A DNA stretch of 64,000 bases from Pseudomonas persica (GTDB taxonomy: Bacteria > Pseudomonadota > Gammaproteobacteria > Pseudomonadales > Pseudomonadaceae), in NCBI RefSeq assembly GCF_900291015.1, contig NZ_OLKL01000006.1, positions 124,001 through 188,000 on the forward strand, read 5' to 3'. Shown one piece after another: positions 1-7,924 of the stretch. The stretch's first letter is position 1. Each line of letters begins with the position of its first letter. Under the pieces are notes generated by a model, which saw only the letters and a program-made list of their open reading frames with translations, ran no database searches and was not told the origin of the DNA. The position numbers and the translations under genes were made by a program.

Positions 1-231
1 GGTGGTGACGCTTGGCTCGCTTTTGCCCGGGTTGAAGAACAGCTTGTCGTTGTCGCAACCGCGCTTGCGGCAGGGGCTTTCGCTGCGCAGGGGCAGGCCG
101 TTGTCGCCGCCCAGCTGCATGCCGGGGTGGTTCCAGCCCAGGCTGCTGGGGTGGTGCGGGGCGGTGCCGCTGGCGCAGCCGGTCAGGGCCAGGGTGAGGG
201 TCAGCAGGGCGAAGGGCTTGGTCTGGGTCAC
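1..231 (-). CDS. Small lipoprotein, N-terminal part (runs off the window edge)
   Basis: This is the first 77 codons of a minus-strand gene; the rest lies before base 1. Reading from a GTG at 231, the protein starts VTQTKPFALLTLTLALTGC, a short positively charged N-terminus, a hydrophobic stretch and a lipobox (ALTGC) with the modified cysteine at residue 19, so it should be an outer- or inner-membrane lipoprotein. The mature part is rich in Gly, Pro and Cys (PCRKRGCDND) and I recognise no domain. No in-frame ATG exists just upstream before the sequence loses coding character, so GTG is the likely start, although the Shine-Dalgarno is weak. Function unknown. Confidence 0.6.
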   Translation of the reverse strand, partial: MTQTKPFALLTLTLALTGCASGTAPHHPSSLGWNHPGMQLGGDNGLPLRSESPCRKRGCDNDKLFFNPGKSEPSVTT

Positions 232-390
232 GATGGTCGGGTCCGTTAGTCCATGTCGGTTCTGGCGCAACGCCAGAAGGTCGCGGGGCTGGCGGGCAGC
301 GCGCGACGTCACTTTTTAATGATTTGGGGGGTGGATGATACACCGTTGGGTGGGGATCTGCGGTGGGGCTTTAGCTTTTTGTTGCCTGTT

Positions 391-484
391 CTGGCCTCTT
401 CGCGGGTGAACCCGCTCCCACAGGGATATCACTGTTCTCACATCTTGTTTGGTACCTGTGGGAGCGGGTTTACCCGCGAAGGGG
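391..484. repeat. REP pair (class A)
   Basis: Two inverted copies of the roughly 35-bp Pseudomonas REP palindrome, each with the core CGCGGGTRAACCCGC followed by TCCCACAGG, separated by about 25 bp. It lies between the lipoprotein gene and the structured leader. Confidence 0.9.
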
Positions 485-594
485 TCATCAGTTGTACGAA
501 GATTCTGAACTTGGGGGCTAAAAGCTTCAGGGTTTGGTGGCTTCGGAACTATCCTACGCGCGCCGCCGAAGTAGCGCTGTTGTCGGGGAAATGG

Positions 595-796
595 CTCACG
601 GATACCGTTCTCGGGTCGCTCAGGCGACCGGGTGTGAGAACCCTCCTCGAATAAGCGCTACCCATTTATGGTGGCCGTACGCGGGCAGACTTCGGTCTGG
701 CCGGGCTTCCTTATTCGACCGGTTTCTCACCCCGCGTACGGCTGCCACCCCAATCCGTGAGAAAGATTTGTGGCAGTTCCTCCCTCGAGTAAGGAC
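595..796 (+). ncRNA. Structured leader RNA of a DUF3077 gene (copy 1)
   Basis: About 200 bases between the REP pair and the DUF3077 start codon carry many long complementary arms. P0 is 595-603 with 753-761. A hairpin GGTCGC/GCGACC lies at 614-629. P4 is 633-642 with 721-730 and P3 is 647-655 with 710-718. P1 is 670-685 with 731-749, with a 3-base bulge. A UUCG-capped hairpin is at 686-699. P1 crosses P3 and P4, so the fold would be a pseudoknot. The P4 and P3 5' arms recur downstream, as GTGAGAA at 757-763 and TCGAGTAAGGA at 785-795; the second includes the Shine-Dalgarno AAGGA. The P3 3' arm TCCTTATTCGA (708-718) can pair with it over 11 bases including one G-U. A homologous leader is at 59300-59487. 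I infer a translational switch; the pairings were read by eye. Confidence 0.75.
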
Positions 797-803
797 TTAT
801 GCC

Positions 804-1079
804 ATGAAGAAAACCATTGTCGAACCTATCACCACCGCAGGCGTGGAAACCTTCCTCGCAGCCGGTAACCCATCCCTCAACCTGCTACGCGTCGAGCCCG
901 GCGTCCCGGTCGATGCTGCCTACGAGCATGTCTCGATCCTGATGGGCTACATCAAGCACCTGGTGCGCGAGGGGGATATGGAGGACGACCATAAATTCCT
1001 CGGCGCCGCCGATTATCTGTGCGACATGGCCAAGGCGCTGATGAACGATATCGAGATTGCCAAGAACAAGGCGCATTGA
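804..1079 (+). CDS. DUF3077 family small protein
   Basis: A 91-residue protein starting MKKTIVEPITTAG. It aligns along most of its length with the protein encoded at 58699-58968: PGVPVDAAYEHVSILMGYIK here, PGIPCQDARDQASELMGYVR there, both ending in (M/L)AKALM(N/D)D. That places it in the small Pseudomonas DUF3077 family, whose function is unknown to me. No signal peptide or membrane segment is seen, so it is probably cytoplasmic and mostly helical. The ATG at 804 has AAGGA at 791-795 with ideal spacing; a longer reading frame upstream would run through the structured leader and is not believable. Expression is probably controlled by that leader. Confidence 0.8.
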   Translation: MKKTIVEPITTAGVETFLAAGNPSLNLLRVEPGVPVDAAYEHVSILMGYIKHLVREGDMEDDHKFLGAADYLCDMAKALMNDIEIAKNKAH

Positions 1080-1095
1080 GCCCTGACGCGGTCTG

Positions 1096-1211
1096 TGTGG
1101 GAGCGGCCTTGTGTCGCGATGGGCCGCAAAGCGGCCCCCGTTTTTGGCGTATTTGCAGAGATCGCTGGGGCTGCGTTGCAGCCCTTTCGCGACACAAGGC
1201 CGCTCCCACAA
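1096..1211. repeat. Long inverted repeat, REP-like (GTGTCGCGA class)
   Basis: Arms starting TGTGGGAGCGGCCTTGTGTC and ending GACACAAGGCCGCTCCCACA are mirror copies about 70 bp apart. Inner short hairpins (GGGCCGCAAAGCGGCCC and GGGCTGCGTTGCAGCCC) sit between them. The core differs from the class A and B REPs in this window. It follows the DUF3077 gene and could end its transcript. Confidence 0.8.
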
Positions 1212-1276
1212 GAGACCGCGCAAATCAGGCCATTCTGGGTAAGGCTTTAGCCGCAGTCCCCAACCACAAGAAATGT

Positions 1277-1454
1277 TTATGCACAAGTGGCATCGGCGCC
1301 TTGCGCGAAAGGCATGCCGGACAGCCACACCGCCGGTCTTTGCGCAAACGCCTGTTTTTACTGGCCTTGACGCACAAGCCGGAATAAGCCGAGTGCTTGA
1401 AATAGCGCTTGGATCCAACAGGTAATCACAAGCTTGTTCACAGAGTTATCCACA
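1277..1454. other. Two consensus DnaA-box-like 9-mers between convergent genes
   Basis: TTATGCACA at 1277-1285 and TTATCCACA at 1446-1454 match the DnaA-box consensus TTWTNCACA. A near match, TTGTTCACA, is at 1434-1442. They lie in the 388-bp space between the ends of two convergent genes, where promoters are not expected. No gene is seen in this stretch. Confidence 0.5.
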
Positions 1455-1467
1455 GGTTGTGCTGCGG

Positions 1468-2673
1468 CTAACAGTCGCGTTCGGCGAGGATGAGCAGGTT
1501 GCGTGGGGTGAGTGGATAGTCGCAGAACAGGCCAAGGCGCACGTTGTAGCCTTGTTCTTCGAGGAACAGGGCGCGATCGAGTACCAACCACAGCTCCAGC
1601 GGCCGGCGGAACAGGTTGCGCACGCGTTCCAGGTTGCGGACCTCGGCCAGGCGCTGCCAGCCGGCAGTTTCCAGGGCTGTCCAGTCCGGGTTGCCAGTCA
1701 GTTGCAGTTGCTTGAGTTCGGCCAGGTCGCGGCAGTATTCCGCGAAGGGCTTCTCCAGCCAGGCCACGGGCAGCGATGGCGTCGGCAGGTATTCGCCATT
1801 CTGGCGCTGCTGGCGCTGCAGCAGGTCGAAGCCCAGGCGCCGGGCCATCGAGGTGTCACGCTGGCGCCGCACGCGGGCGCCGGCGGTAACGGTTTCGCTC
1901 AGGGGCAGGCCCAAGTCGTCCAGCGACAGTTGCAGGCTCGATGCCTGCGCGGCTGTGGATAGCGCCTGGTACTGCTGCGCCGCAATGCGGTTGTAGCAGC
2001 AGGGCGCCACGGCCAGTTGCCGGCAACCTTGCTGGCTGGCCAGTTGCATCAGGCGTACATGCAGGTCACCACAGGCGTGCAGGGCGACCACGCTTTTGTC
2101 GCCAGCCAGGTGGCGGGCGCTGTCGTTGGCCATCACATCCTGGTGCATGTGCTGCGCTGGCAGGTGGTGGTGCGCGCTCAGGGCCTGGCCGGCGGTTACC
2201 AGTTCGGCATCGTATTCCAGGCAGGTCAGCTGCTGGCCGGGTTGCAGCAGGCGGCGGCCGAGGTGGCCTTTACCGGAGCACCAGTCCAGCCAGTGACGGG
2301 GCTGTCCGCGGAACGCCAGGTGGCTGGCGAAGGCTTCGATCTGTTGCCATTTGCGGCCGGGGACGGCGACGTCGAGGCGGTGCGCGGCGGGGGGCAGATC
2401 GGTTTCCGGGAGGTAGCCGAGTGCCGAAAGCTGTCGGGCTTGCTGTGCCAGTTGCGGGAACGGGGCAGGCAAGGGGGCAACGGTGCTGTCGGTTTCGGCG
2501 TCTGCCAGGGAGCATTGGCGCAGGTGGGCGGCAAGCTCGGGATATTCGGTTTCCCAGCCCAGTTGCAGGGTGGTGAAGGGGCGGGGTTTCCACAGCTGCT
2601 GGTGCTCGAGCAGGAACTGGTCGAGGGCCTGGAAGCGGGGGCTTAGGTGGGGGCTGTGGAGGTGGTTGGGCAT
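1468..2673 (-). CDS. SAM-dependent methyltransferase
   Basis: A 401-residue protein with a class I SAM-binding motif LDWCSGKGHLGR at about residues 129-140, an acidic second strand (CLEYDAE), and ALHACGDL at about 197-204. APCCYN at about 223-228 resembles the catalytic-loop position of N-methyltransferase-like enzymes and is typical of the GSTCD-like methyltransferase group. The substrate cannot be read from the sequence. The N-terminal 100 residues are probably an accessory region. The gene stands alone, transcribed on the minus strand downstream of the arginine transporter genes, and is separated from them by a REP hairpin. Confidence 0.75.
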   Translation of the reverse strand: MPNHLHSPHLSPRFQALDQFLLEHQQLWKPRPFTTLQLGWETEYPELAAHLRQCSLADAETDSTVAPLPAPFPQLAQQARQLSALGYLPETDLPPAAHRLDVAVPGRKWQQIEAFASHLAFRGQPRHWLDWCSGKGHLGRRLLQPGQQLTCLEYDAELVTAGQALSAHHHLPAQHMHQDVMANDSARHLAGDKSVVALHACGDLHVRLMQLASQQGCRQLAVAPCCYNRIAAQQYQALSTAAQASSLQLSLDDLGLPLSETVTAGARVRRQRDTSMARRLGFDLLQRQQRQNGEYLPTPSLPVAWLEKPFAEYCRDLAELKQLQLTGNPDWTALETAGWQRLAEVRNLERVRNLFRRPLELWLVLDRALFLEEQGYNVRLGLFCDYPLTPRNLLILAERDC

Positions 2674-2698
2674 GGGGGGGACGTGTGTTGGGTTTTGA

Positions 2699-2733
2699 GG
2701 CCACTTCGCGGGTGAACCCGCGAAGAAGGCCAG
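2699..2733. repeat. Truncated REP hairpin
   Basis: A single short palindrome, CTTCGCGGGTGAACCCGCGA with flanking GGCC arms, that lacks the usual TCCCACAGG tail. It lies between the methyltransferase start and the end of the transporter operon and may serve as its 3' hairpin. Confidence 0.65.
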
Positions 2734-2739
2734 GAGGTC

Positions 2740-3429
2740 TCAGCGGCCCTGGCACGCATCCACGCGCAACCAGCGCTCCAGCAGCTTGAAGCCCTGCACC
2801 AGCACGAACGAGATCACCAGGTAGAACAACCCGGCGGCAAAGAAGATCTCTACCGGCAGATAGGTGCGGGCAATGATGGTACGGGCCATGCCGGTCAGTT
2901 CCAGCAGGGTCACGGTACTGGCCAGGGCGCTGGCCTTGAGCATCAGGATCACTTCGTTGCTGTACGCCGGCAGGCCGATGCGCGCAGCGCGTGGCAGCAT
3001 GATGTAGAACAGCGTCTTGCCCCGCGACATGCCCAACGCCCGTGCCGCCTCGATCTCACCCTTGGGGATCGACTGCAGCGCGCCGCGCAGGATCTCGGCG
3101 ATGTAGGCAGCCGTGTGCAAGGTCATGGTCAGCACGGTGCACCAGAACGGATCGCGCAGGTACGGCCACAGCGAGCTCGTACGCACCGTGTCGAACTGCG
3201 CCAGGCCGTAGTAGACCAGGAACAGCTGCACCAGCAACGGCGTGCCACGGAAGAAGAAGATGTAGCTGAACGGCACCGCGCGCACGTACCAGTGGCGCGA
3301 GGAGCGGGCGATGCCCAGCGGGATGGCCAGGATCAACCCGGCAACCACCGCGATGGCCACCAGCTCCAGGGTCAGGGTCGCGCCCTGGGCCAGGCGTGGC
3401 AGCCATTTGATGATGACTTCCCAATTCAT
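2740..3429 (-). CDS. artM: Arginine/ornithine-type ABC transporter permease (HisM-like)
   Basis: A 229-residue inner-membrane permease of the polar amino acid uptake family (His/Glu/Gln/Arg/opine). It shows hydrophobic segments throughout and the cytoplasmic EAA loop EAARALGMSRGKTLFYIMLP near residue 145, which docks on the ATPase. FFRGTPLLVQLF is the typical HisM signature. The start overlaps the stop of the partner permease gene by one base (TAATG), so the two are translationally coupled. It is the last gene of a four-gene set (ATPase, binding protein, two permeases). Similarity to ArtM/AotM suggests basic amino acid uptake; the exact substrate is inferred from family and gene order. Confidence 0.85.
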   Translation of the reverse strand: MNWEVIIKWLPRLAQGATLTLELVAIAVVAGLILAIPLGIARSSRHWYVRAVPFSYIFFFRGTPLLVQLFLVYYGLAQFDTVRTSSLWPYLRDPFWCTVLTMTLHTAAYIAEILRGALQSIPKGEIEAARALGMSRGKTLFYIMLPRAARIGLPAYSNEVILMLKASALASTVTLLELTGMARTIIARTYLPVEIFFAAGLFYLVISFVLVQGFKLLERWLRVDACQGR

Positions 3430-4121
3430 TATTCAGCCCTCGCAAAGCCGCGAGCGGCGCGTTTTTCCATGAAGTGCATGCCGGTCATGGCAATGATGGT
3501 CAGGCTCAGGTAGATGCAGGCCGCGACCATGTAGAAGGTGAATGGCTCTTTGGTCACGGTCACGCCGATTTGCGCATGACGCATGATTTCTTCCAGGCCG
3601 ATCACCGACACCAGGGCGGTGTCCTTCATCAGGATCATGAACAGGTTGCCAAGGCCGGGCAGGGCGATGCGCCACATCTGCGGCAGGATGATCCGCGACA
3701 GGATGCGGCCCTTGGACAGGCCCAGTGCCAGGCCGGCCTCACGGTGGCCCTTGGGGATCGCCAGGATGGCACCACGGAACACTTCGGTGGCATAGGCGCC
3801 GAAGCACAGGCCCAGGGCGAGTACGCCGGCGGCGAAGGCGCTGAGTTCCAGGCCCGGCAGGTTAAGGGCTTCGCCGAGGGCGTTCATCAACCCGACGGTG
3901 CCGAAATAGATAAGCAACACCCAGAGCAGTTCGGGCACGCCGCGCACCAGGGTCGAGTAGAAGCCGCCAAGCCATTGCAGCGGCTTGATCGAGGAGGTCT
4001 TGGCCAGGGCGCCGAGCAGGCCCAAAACCAGGCCCAGCAGCAAGGCGCAAAGCGCCAGTTTTACGGTCATCAGGGTGCCAGCCATCATGGCCGGACCGAA
4101 TCCGTGCAGGTCGATATTCAT
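3429..4121 (-). CDS. artQ: Arginine/ornithine-type ABC transporter permease (HisQ-like)
   Basis: A 230-residue membrane permease paired with the one downstream. It has about five hydrophobic segments, the signature YSTLVRGVPELLWVLLIYFG near residues 57-77, and the EAA loop EAGLALGLSKGRILSRIILP near 145-165. HisQ/HisM pairs form the heterodimeric channel. It starts 54 bp after the binding-protein stop and overlaps the next gene by one base. Probable role: part of a high-affinity periplasmic-binding-protein-dependent system for arginine, ornithine or related basic amino acids. Confidence 0.85.
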   Translation of the reverse strand: MNIDLHGFGPAMMAGTLMTVKLALCALLLGLVLGLLGALAKTSSIKPLQWLGGFYSTLVRGVPELLWVLLIYFGTVGLMNALGEALNLPGLELSAFAAGVLALGLCFGAYATEVFRGAILAIPKGHREAGLALGLSKGRILSRIILPQMWRIALPGLGNLFMILMKDTALVSVIGLEEIMRHAQIGVTVTKEPFTFYMVAACIYLSLTIIAMTGMHFMEKRAARGFARAE

Positions 4122-4175
4122 GGGCAGGTCATTCTAGGGACTGGCGCGCCGCAGGGGCGCGCCGGTCGGGGCGGA

Positions 4176-4931
4176 TCATTCGATGCTGAACGGGAAGTAC
4201 TTGTCGTTGATCTTCTTGTACGTGCCGTCGGCCTTGATTTCTGCCAGGGCCTTGTTCAGGTCGTCGCGCAGCTTGGTGTCACCCTTGCGCACGGCAATAC
4301 CGATCTTGTCGCTGTCCATCACTGGCTCGCCCTTGAACTCGAAGTTCGAGCCGTCTTTGCTCTTCAGCCACTCGTACTGCACGTACTTGTCGGCGAGGAT
4401 GCCGTCAATGCGGCCGGAAACCAGGTCGAGGTAGGCGTTTTCCTGGGTGTCGTACAGCTTGATCTGTACGTCGTCACCGTAGTTGTCTTCCAGCCAGGTG
4501 CCAGCCAGGGTGGCGCGCTGGGTACCGATCACCTTGCCTTTGAGCGAGGCCTTGTCGGTCTTGAAGTCGGCGTTTTTCGGCGCGATGAACTGCAGCTTGT
4601 TGGAGTAGTACGGCTCGGTGAAGTCCACGGCCTGCTTGCGCTCGTCGGTGATCGACAGCGACGACACCAGGAAGTCGAACTTCTTGGCGTTCAGGGCCGG
4701 GATGATGCCGTCCCAGTCGGAGGTGACGACCGAGCACTCGACTTTCATCTTGGCGCACAGGGCGTCGCCGATGTCCTTGTCGAAGCCGACCACGTTACCG
4801 CTGGCATCCTTGTTGTTGAACGGTGGGTAGGCAGCTTCGATACCCATGCGCAGTTTTTCTGCGGCCAGGGCATTGGCCGACATCACCAGCGTGGCAGCAG
4901 CTGCCAGGAGGAACTTCTTGTAAGTGTGCAT
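4176..4931 (-). CDS. artJ: Periplasmic basic amino acid-binding protein
   Basis: A 251-residue solute-binding protein. The reading frame extends upstream, but the start at 4931 is preferred because it opens a clean signal peptide (MHTYKKFLLAAAATLVMSANALA, cleaved near residue 22-23) and has GGAG eight bases upstream. The mature protein follows the LAO/HisJ/ArtJ pattern: RMGIEAAYPPFN, GFDKDIGDALCAKMKVEC, and FLVSSLSITDERKQAVDFTEPYY. The last two are the ligand-cleft segments. It begins 11 bp after the ATPase gene stop. It captures the amino acid in the periplasm and delivers it to the permease pair encoded just downstream. Confidence 0.88.
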   Translation of the reverse strand: MHTYKKFLLAAAATLVMSANALAAEKLRMGIEAAYPPFNNKDASGNVVGFDKDIGDALCAKMKVECSVVTSDWDGIIPALNAKKFDFLVSSLSITDERKQAVDFTEPYYSNKLQFIAPKNADFKTDKASLKGKVIGTQRATLAGTWLEDNYGDDVQIKLYDTQENAYLDLVSGRIDGILADKYVQYEWLKSKDGSNFEFKGEPVMDSDKIGIAVRKGDTKLRDDLNKALAEIKADGTYKKINDKYFPFSIE

Positions 4932-4942
4932 GTATTGCTCCG

Positions 4943-5716
4943 TTAGCGGTGGCTGGACATGAATTGCTTGCAACGCGCCGAGGTCGGGTTTTCGAAGACC
5001 TGCTGCGGCGATCCCTGCTCTTCGACCAGGCCCTGGTGCAGGAAGACCACTTCACTGGACACATGGCGGGCAAAGCTCATCTCGTGCGTCACCAGCAGCA
5101 TGGTACGGCCTTCTTCGGCCAATGCGCGGATAACGTTTAGCACTTCCTGGACCATTTCCGGGTCGAGCGCCGAAGTTGGCTCGTCGAACAGGATGACCTT
5201 GGGCTTCATGGCCAGGGTACGGGCAATGGCGGCGCGCTGTTGCTGGCCACCGGAAAGCTGGGCGGGGTAACTGTGGCGTTTGTCGTAGATGCCGACTTTG
5301 TTCAGCAGGGCTTCGGCGGCTTCGATGGCCTCGGCCTTGCTCTGGCCGAGCACGCGGCGTGGTGCCTCGATGATGTTGTCGAGGATCGACATGTGTGGCC
5401 ACAGGTTGAAGTTCTGGAAGACGAAGCCGATCTCGCTGCGCAGGCGGTTGATCTGGCGGTTGTCGGCGGCAACCAGGTCGCCGTTCTTGGCGGCCTTGAG
5501 CTTGAGGGCTTCACCGGCGACCAGGATTTCGCCCTGGTGCGGGTTCTCGAGCAGGTTGATGCAGCGCAGCAGGGTGGACTTGCCGGAGCCGGACGACCCC
5601 AGGATGGAGATCACGTCACCGTCGCGAGCGGTCAGCGAAATGCCCTTGAGAATTTCCTGCTCGCCGTAGCGTTTGTGCAGATTGCGGATTTCCAGCGCGG
5701 GCGTGGCCTGAGCCAT
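4943..5716 (-). CDS. artP: Amino acid ABC transporter ATPase
   Basis: A 257-residue ATPase and the first gene of the transporter operon. Walker A is GSSGSGKST at about residues 40-48, the Q-loop is [11 protein letters not shown], the ABC signature is LSGGQQQR, Walker B is [12 protein letters not shown], and the switch histidine is in [10 protein letters not shown]. It is close to HisP/ArtP. Genes downstream encode the binding protein and two permeases, so this is a complete importer. The roughly 640-bp region upstream separates it from the divergent GABA-permease gene and should hold its promoter, which I could not define. Confidence 0.88.
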   Translation of the reverse strand: MAQATPALEIRNLHKRYGEQEILKGISLTARDGDVISILGSSGSGKSTLLRCINLLENPHQGEILVAGEALKLKAAKNGDLVAADNRQINRLRSEIGFVFQNFNLWPHMSILDNIIEAPRRVLGQSKAEAIEAAEALLNKVGIYDKRHSYPAQLSGGQQQRAAIARTLAMKPKVILFDEPTSALDPEMVQEVLNVIRALAEEGRTMLLVTHEMSFARHVSSEVVFLHQGLVEEQGSPQQVFENPTSARCKQFMSSHR

Positions 5717-6005
5717 GTGCGGTCCTCATGTGTTCGGGTGCGTTCCCAGCTGTTGGGGGCCTTCCTGGCGTGCGCCAAGCTAGCATAGCGGCATTATCAC
5801 GGCCAACAGGGTCGCCGGGGACTCGGGGCGCTGGTGGGGCAGTTTGTCGCATCGCTACAGCGTAACGTCGCGCGGATGTCCGCGAAGGTCTCGCCCAGCA
5901 CCAGAGCCTTGATGAAAAAAGGCGCGATGGTGCCAGCTTTGGCCGGCTCTTGGAAGCGGTTTTAGACCATTCGACGGGGTAAACCTGACTTATCAGCCAG
6001 ACGAC

Positions 6006-6035
6006 CCTGTAGGCGCGGGTTTACCCGCGAAGGCC
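6006..6035. repeat. Solitary REP
   Basis: One class A copy (CCTGTAGGCGCGGGTTTACC then CGCGAAGGCC) without an inverted partner. The rest of the 5717-6245 stretch holds no convincing gene; it is AT-poorer on the left and becomes promoter-like from about 6100. Confidence 0.75.
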
Positions 6036-6245
6036 TTTGCGAGATATCGGGTTGTACCTTGAGGTTGCACTTTTTGGCATTGCAGTGGTGCACGGGTGTT
6101 ACCGGGGAGCACCTTTGGTGCGTTTGTAAGTGGGTATTTCAGTAATCCGATGATTTGATGGTCTTTCGGTCAGGGATTGGCGGAAAGCCCTCCAAACCTC
6201 ATGTTAAAAGGCCCGCCGGCTTTTCTGACGAGTGCGTTCAGCACA

Positions 6246-6260
6246 TGGCGCGCTTATTGC
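6246..6260 (+). promoter_or_regulatory. Sigma-54 (RpoN) promoter of gabP
   Basis: TGGCGCGCTTATTGC matches the -24/-12 consensus TGGCACG-N4-TTGC with one mismatch. The invariant GG (6247-6248) and GC (6259-6260) are exactly ten bases apart. Transcription would start near 6272, about 87 bp before the start codon. It implies activation by an NtrC-class enhancer-binding protein, in keeping with nitrogen- or carbon-limited use of GABA. Confidence 0.7.
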
Positions 6261-6358
6261 CAGTAGGAAACCGCCGATTGCAGTGACGCCTAGGTCAACC
6301 CCTGGCGCGCTCCGTAACCCGCAGTCGGAGTGGTCCACTCCTTACAAAGGTAGTTTCA

Positions 6359-7744
6359 ATGAGCGGTAACAATTCCAATGACCTCGCTCAGGGGCTCAAA
6401 CAACGGCATGTGACCATGCTGTCCATCGCCGGCGTCATCGGTGCCGGCCTGTTCGTAGGCTCCGGGCACGCCATCGCCGCTGCCGGCCCGGCCGTGCTGC
6501 TGGCTTACGCCGCCGCCGGTACGCTGGTCGTGCTGGTGATGCGCATGCTGGGTGAAATGGCGGTCGCTTCGCCAGACACCGGTTCGTTCTCTACATATGC
6601 CGACCGCGCCATCGGGCGTTGGGCCGGTTTCACCATTGGCTGGCTGTACTGGTGGTTCTGGGTACTGGTGATTCCACTGGAGGCCAACGCCGCCGCGGCC
6701 ATTCTGCATGCCTGGTTCCCAGCGGTTGACCTGTGGGCCTTCTCCCTCATCATTACCCTGGCGCTGACTCTGACCAACCTGTGCAGCGTGAAGAACTACG
6801 GTGAGTTCGAGTTCTGGTTCGCCCTGCTCAAGGTGCTGGCGATCATCGGCTTCATCGCCGTGGGTTGTGCTGCCTTGTTCGGCTTTGTGCCGAGCAGCCA
6901 GGTGAGCGGTGCCAGCCACCTGTTCGATACCCAGGGCTTCATGCCTAACGGCTTGGGCGCGGTGCTGGCAGCCATGCTGACCACCATGTTCTCGTTCATG
7001 GGTACCGAAATCGTCACCATCGCCGCTGCCGAGTCGAAGGACCCGGGCAGGCAGATCAGCCGCGCCACCAACTCGGTGATCTGGCGTATCTGCCTGTTCT
7101 ACCTGGTGTCGATTTTCCTGGTCGTGGCCCTGGTGCCGTGGAACGACCCGGCGCTGGCCGAGACCGGTTCCTACCAGACCGTGCTGAGCCGCATTGGCGT
7201 GCCGAATGCCAAGCTGATCGTCGACATCGTGGTGCTGGTTGCCGTGACCAGCTGCCTGAACTCGGCGCTGTACACCTCGTCGCGCATGCTGTTCTCGCTG
7301 AGCAAGCGTGGTGACGCCCCGGTCATTGCCCAGCGCACCACCAAGGCGGCGACCCCGCACGTGGCGGTACTGCTGTCCACCGCAGCGGCGTTCCTTTGCG
7401 TGTTCGCCAACTTCGTGGCCCCGGCCCAGGTATTCGAGTTCCTGCTGGCCAGCTCCGGTGCCATTGCACTGCTGGTGTACCTGGTGATTGCCGTATCGCA
7501 GCTGCGCATGCGCGCCCAGCGTGAAGCCCGCGGCGAGAAGATCACCTTCAAGATGTGGCTGTTCCCGGGCCTGACCTGGGCGACCATTGCCTTCATCATT
7601 GCCATTCTGGTGGTGATGGCGCTGCGTGAGGACCACCGCGCCGAAATCATCGCGACCGCACTGCTGAGTATTGGTGTGGTGGCGGCTGGCTTGCTGGTGC
7701 ATCGCAAGCGTGAAGCTGCCGGGCGGGTGGCGCTGGATAACTGA
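6359..7744 (+). CDS. gabP: GABA / amino acid permease
   Basis: A 461-residue inner-membrane transporter of the amino acid-polyamine-organocation superfamily, amino acid transporter family. The N-terminus LKQRHVTMLSIAGVIGAGLFVGSG is the classic first membrane helix of GabP/AnsP/AroP-type permeases, and the following segment ARRMLGE-like RMLGEMAVASPDTGSFSTYA fits GabP. About twelve hydrophobic helices are visible, ending in a short basic tail. It is transcribed alone between a sigma-54 promoter and a strong terminator. GABA is the most likely substrate from family resemblance; related amino acids cannot be excluded. Confidence 0.82.
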   Translation: MSGNNSNDLAQGLKQRHVTMLSIAGVIGAGLFVGSGHAIAAAGPAVLLAYAAAGTLVVLVMRMLGEMAVASPDTGSFSTYADRAIGRWAGFTIGWLYWWFWVLVIPLEANAAAAILHAWFPAVDLWAFSLIITLALTLTNLCSVKNYGEFEFWFALLKVLAIIGFIAVGCAALFGFVPSSQVSGASHLFDTQGFMPNGLGAVLAAMLTTMFSFMGTEIVTIAAAESKDPGRQISRATNSVIWRICLFYLVSIFLVVALVPWNDPALAETGSYQTVLSRIGVPNAKLIVDIVVLVAVTSCLNSALYTSSRMLFSLSKRGDAPVIAQRTTKAATPHVAVLLSTAAAFLCVFANFVAPAQVFEFLLASSGAIALLVYLVIAVSQLRMRAQREARGEKITFKMWLFPGLTWATIAFIIAILVVMALREDHRAEIIATALLSIGVVAAGLLVHRKREAAGRVALDN

Positions 7745-7762
7745 TCCGCGCTGGCTGAAATG

Positions 7763-7798
7763 AAAAGGCCGCGTCCTGTGTGGGGCGCGGCCTTTTTT
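7763..7798 (+). terminator. Rho-independent terminator of gabP
   Basis: Perfect GC-rich stem GGCCGCG (7767-7773) with CGCGGCC (7786-7792), flanked by AAAA before and TTTTTT after, so it can work in both directions. It lies 18 bp after the gabP stop. Confidence 0.9.
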
Positions 7799-7808
7799 GT
7801 TGTCTGTT

Positions 7809-7905
7809 CCGGCCCTTTCGCGGGTAAACCCGCCCCCACAGGTTCGCCGCAGGCCTTGATGCCGGCGCGGGCCCTGTGGGAGCGGGTTACCCGCGAAGAG
7901 GCCGG
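7809..7905. repeat. REP pair (class A)
   Basis: Inverted copies CGCGGGTAAACCCGC...CCCACAGG and CCTGTGGGAGCGGGTTACCC...GCGAAGAGGCCGG. The second copy has lost one base of its core. Confidence 0.88.
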
Positions 7906-7924
7906 GATAGGTTGCGCAGCGATA

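Noticed and set aside
391..484. CRISPR array from repeated palindromes
   Set aside because: The repeats are REP pairs in inverted orientation scattered through the window, without regular spacers or cas genes.
534..803. N-terminal extension of the first DUF3077 protein
   Set aside because: It would translate the structured leader; the ATG at 804 has a good ribosome site and gives the length seen in the paralogue.
3474..4946. A 490-codon plus-strand open frame opposite the transporter permease and binding protein genes
   Set aside because: Its translation is Gln/His/Gly-rich with no motif; the minus-strand importer genes explain the DNA.
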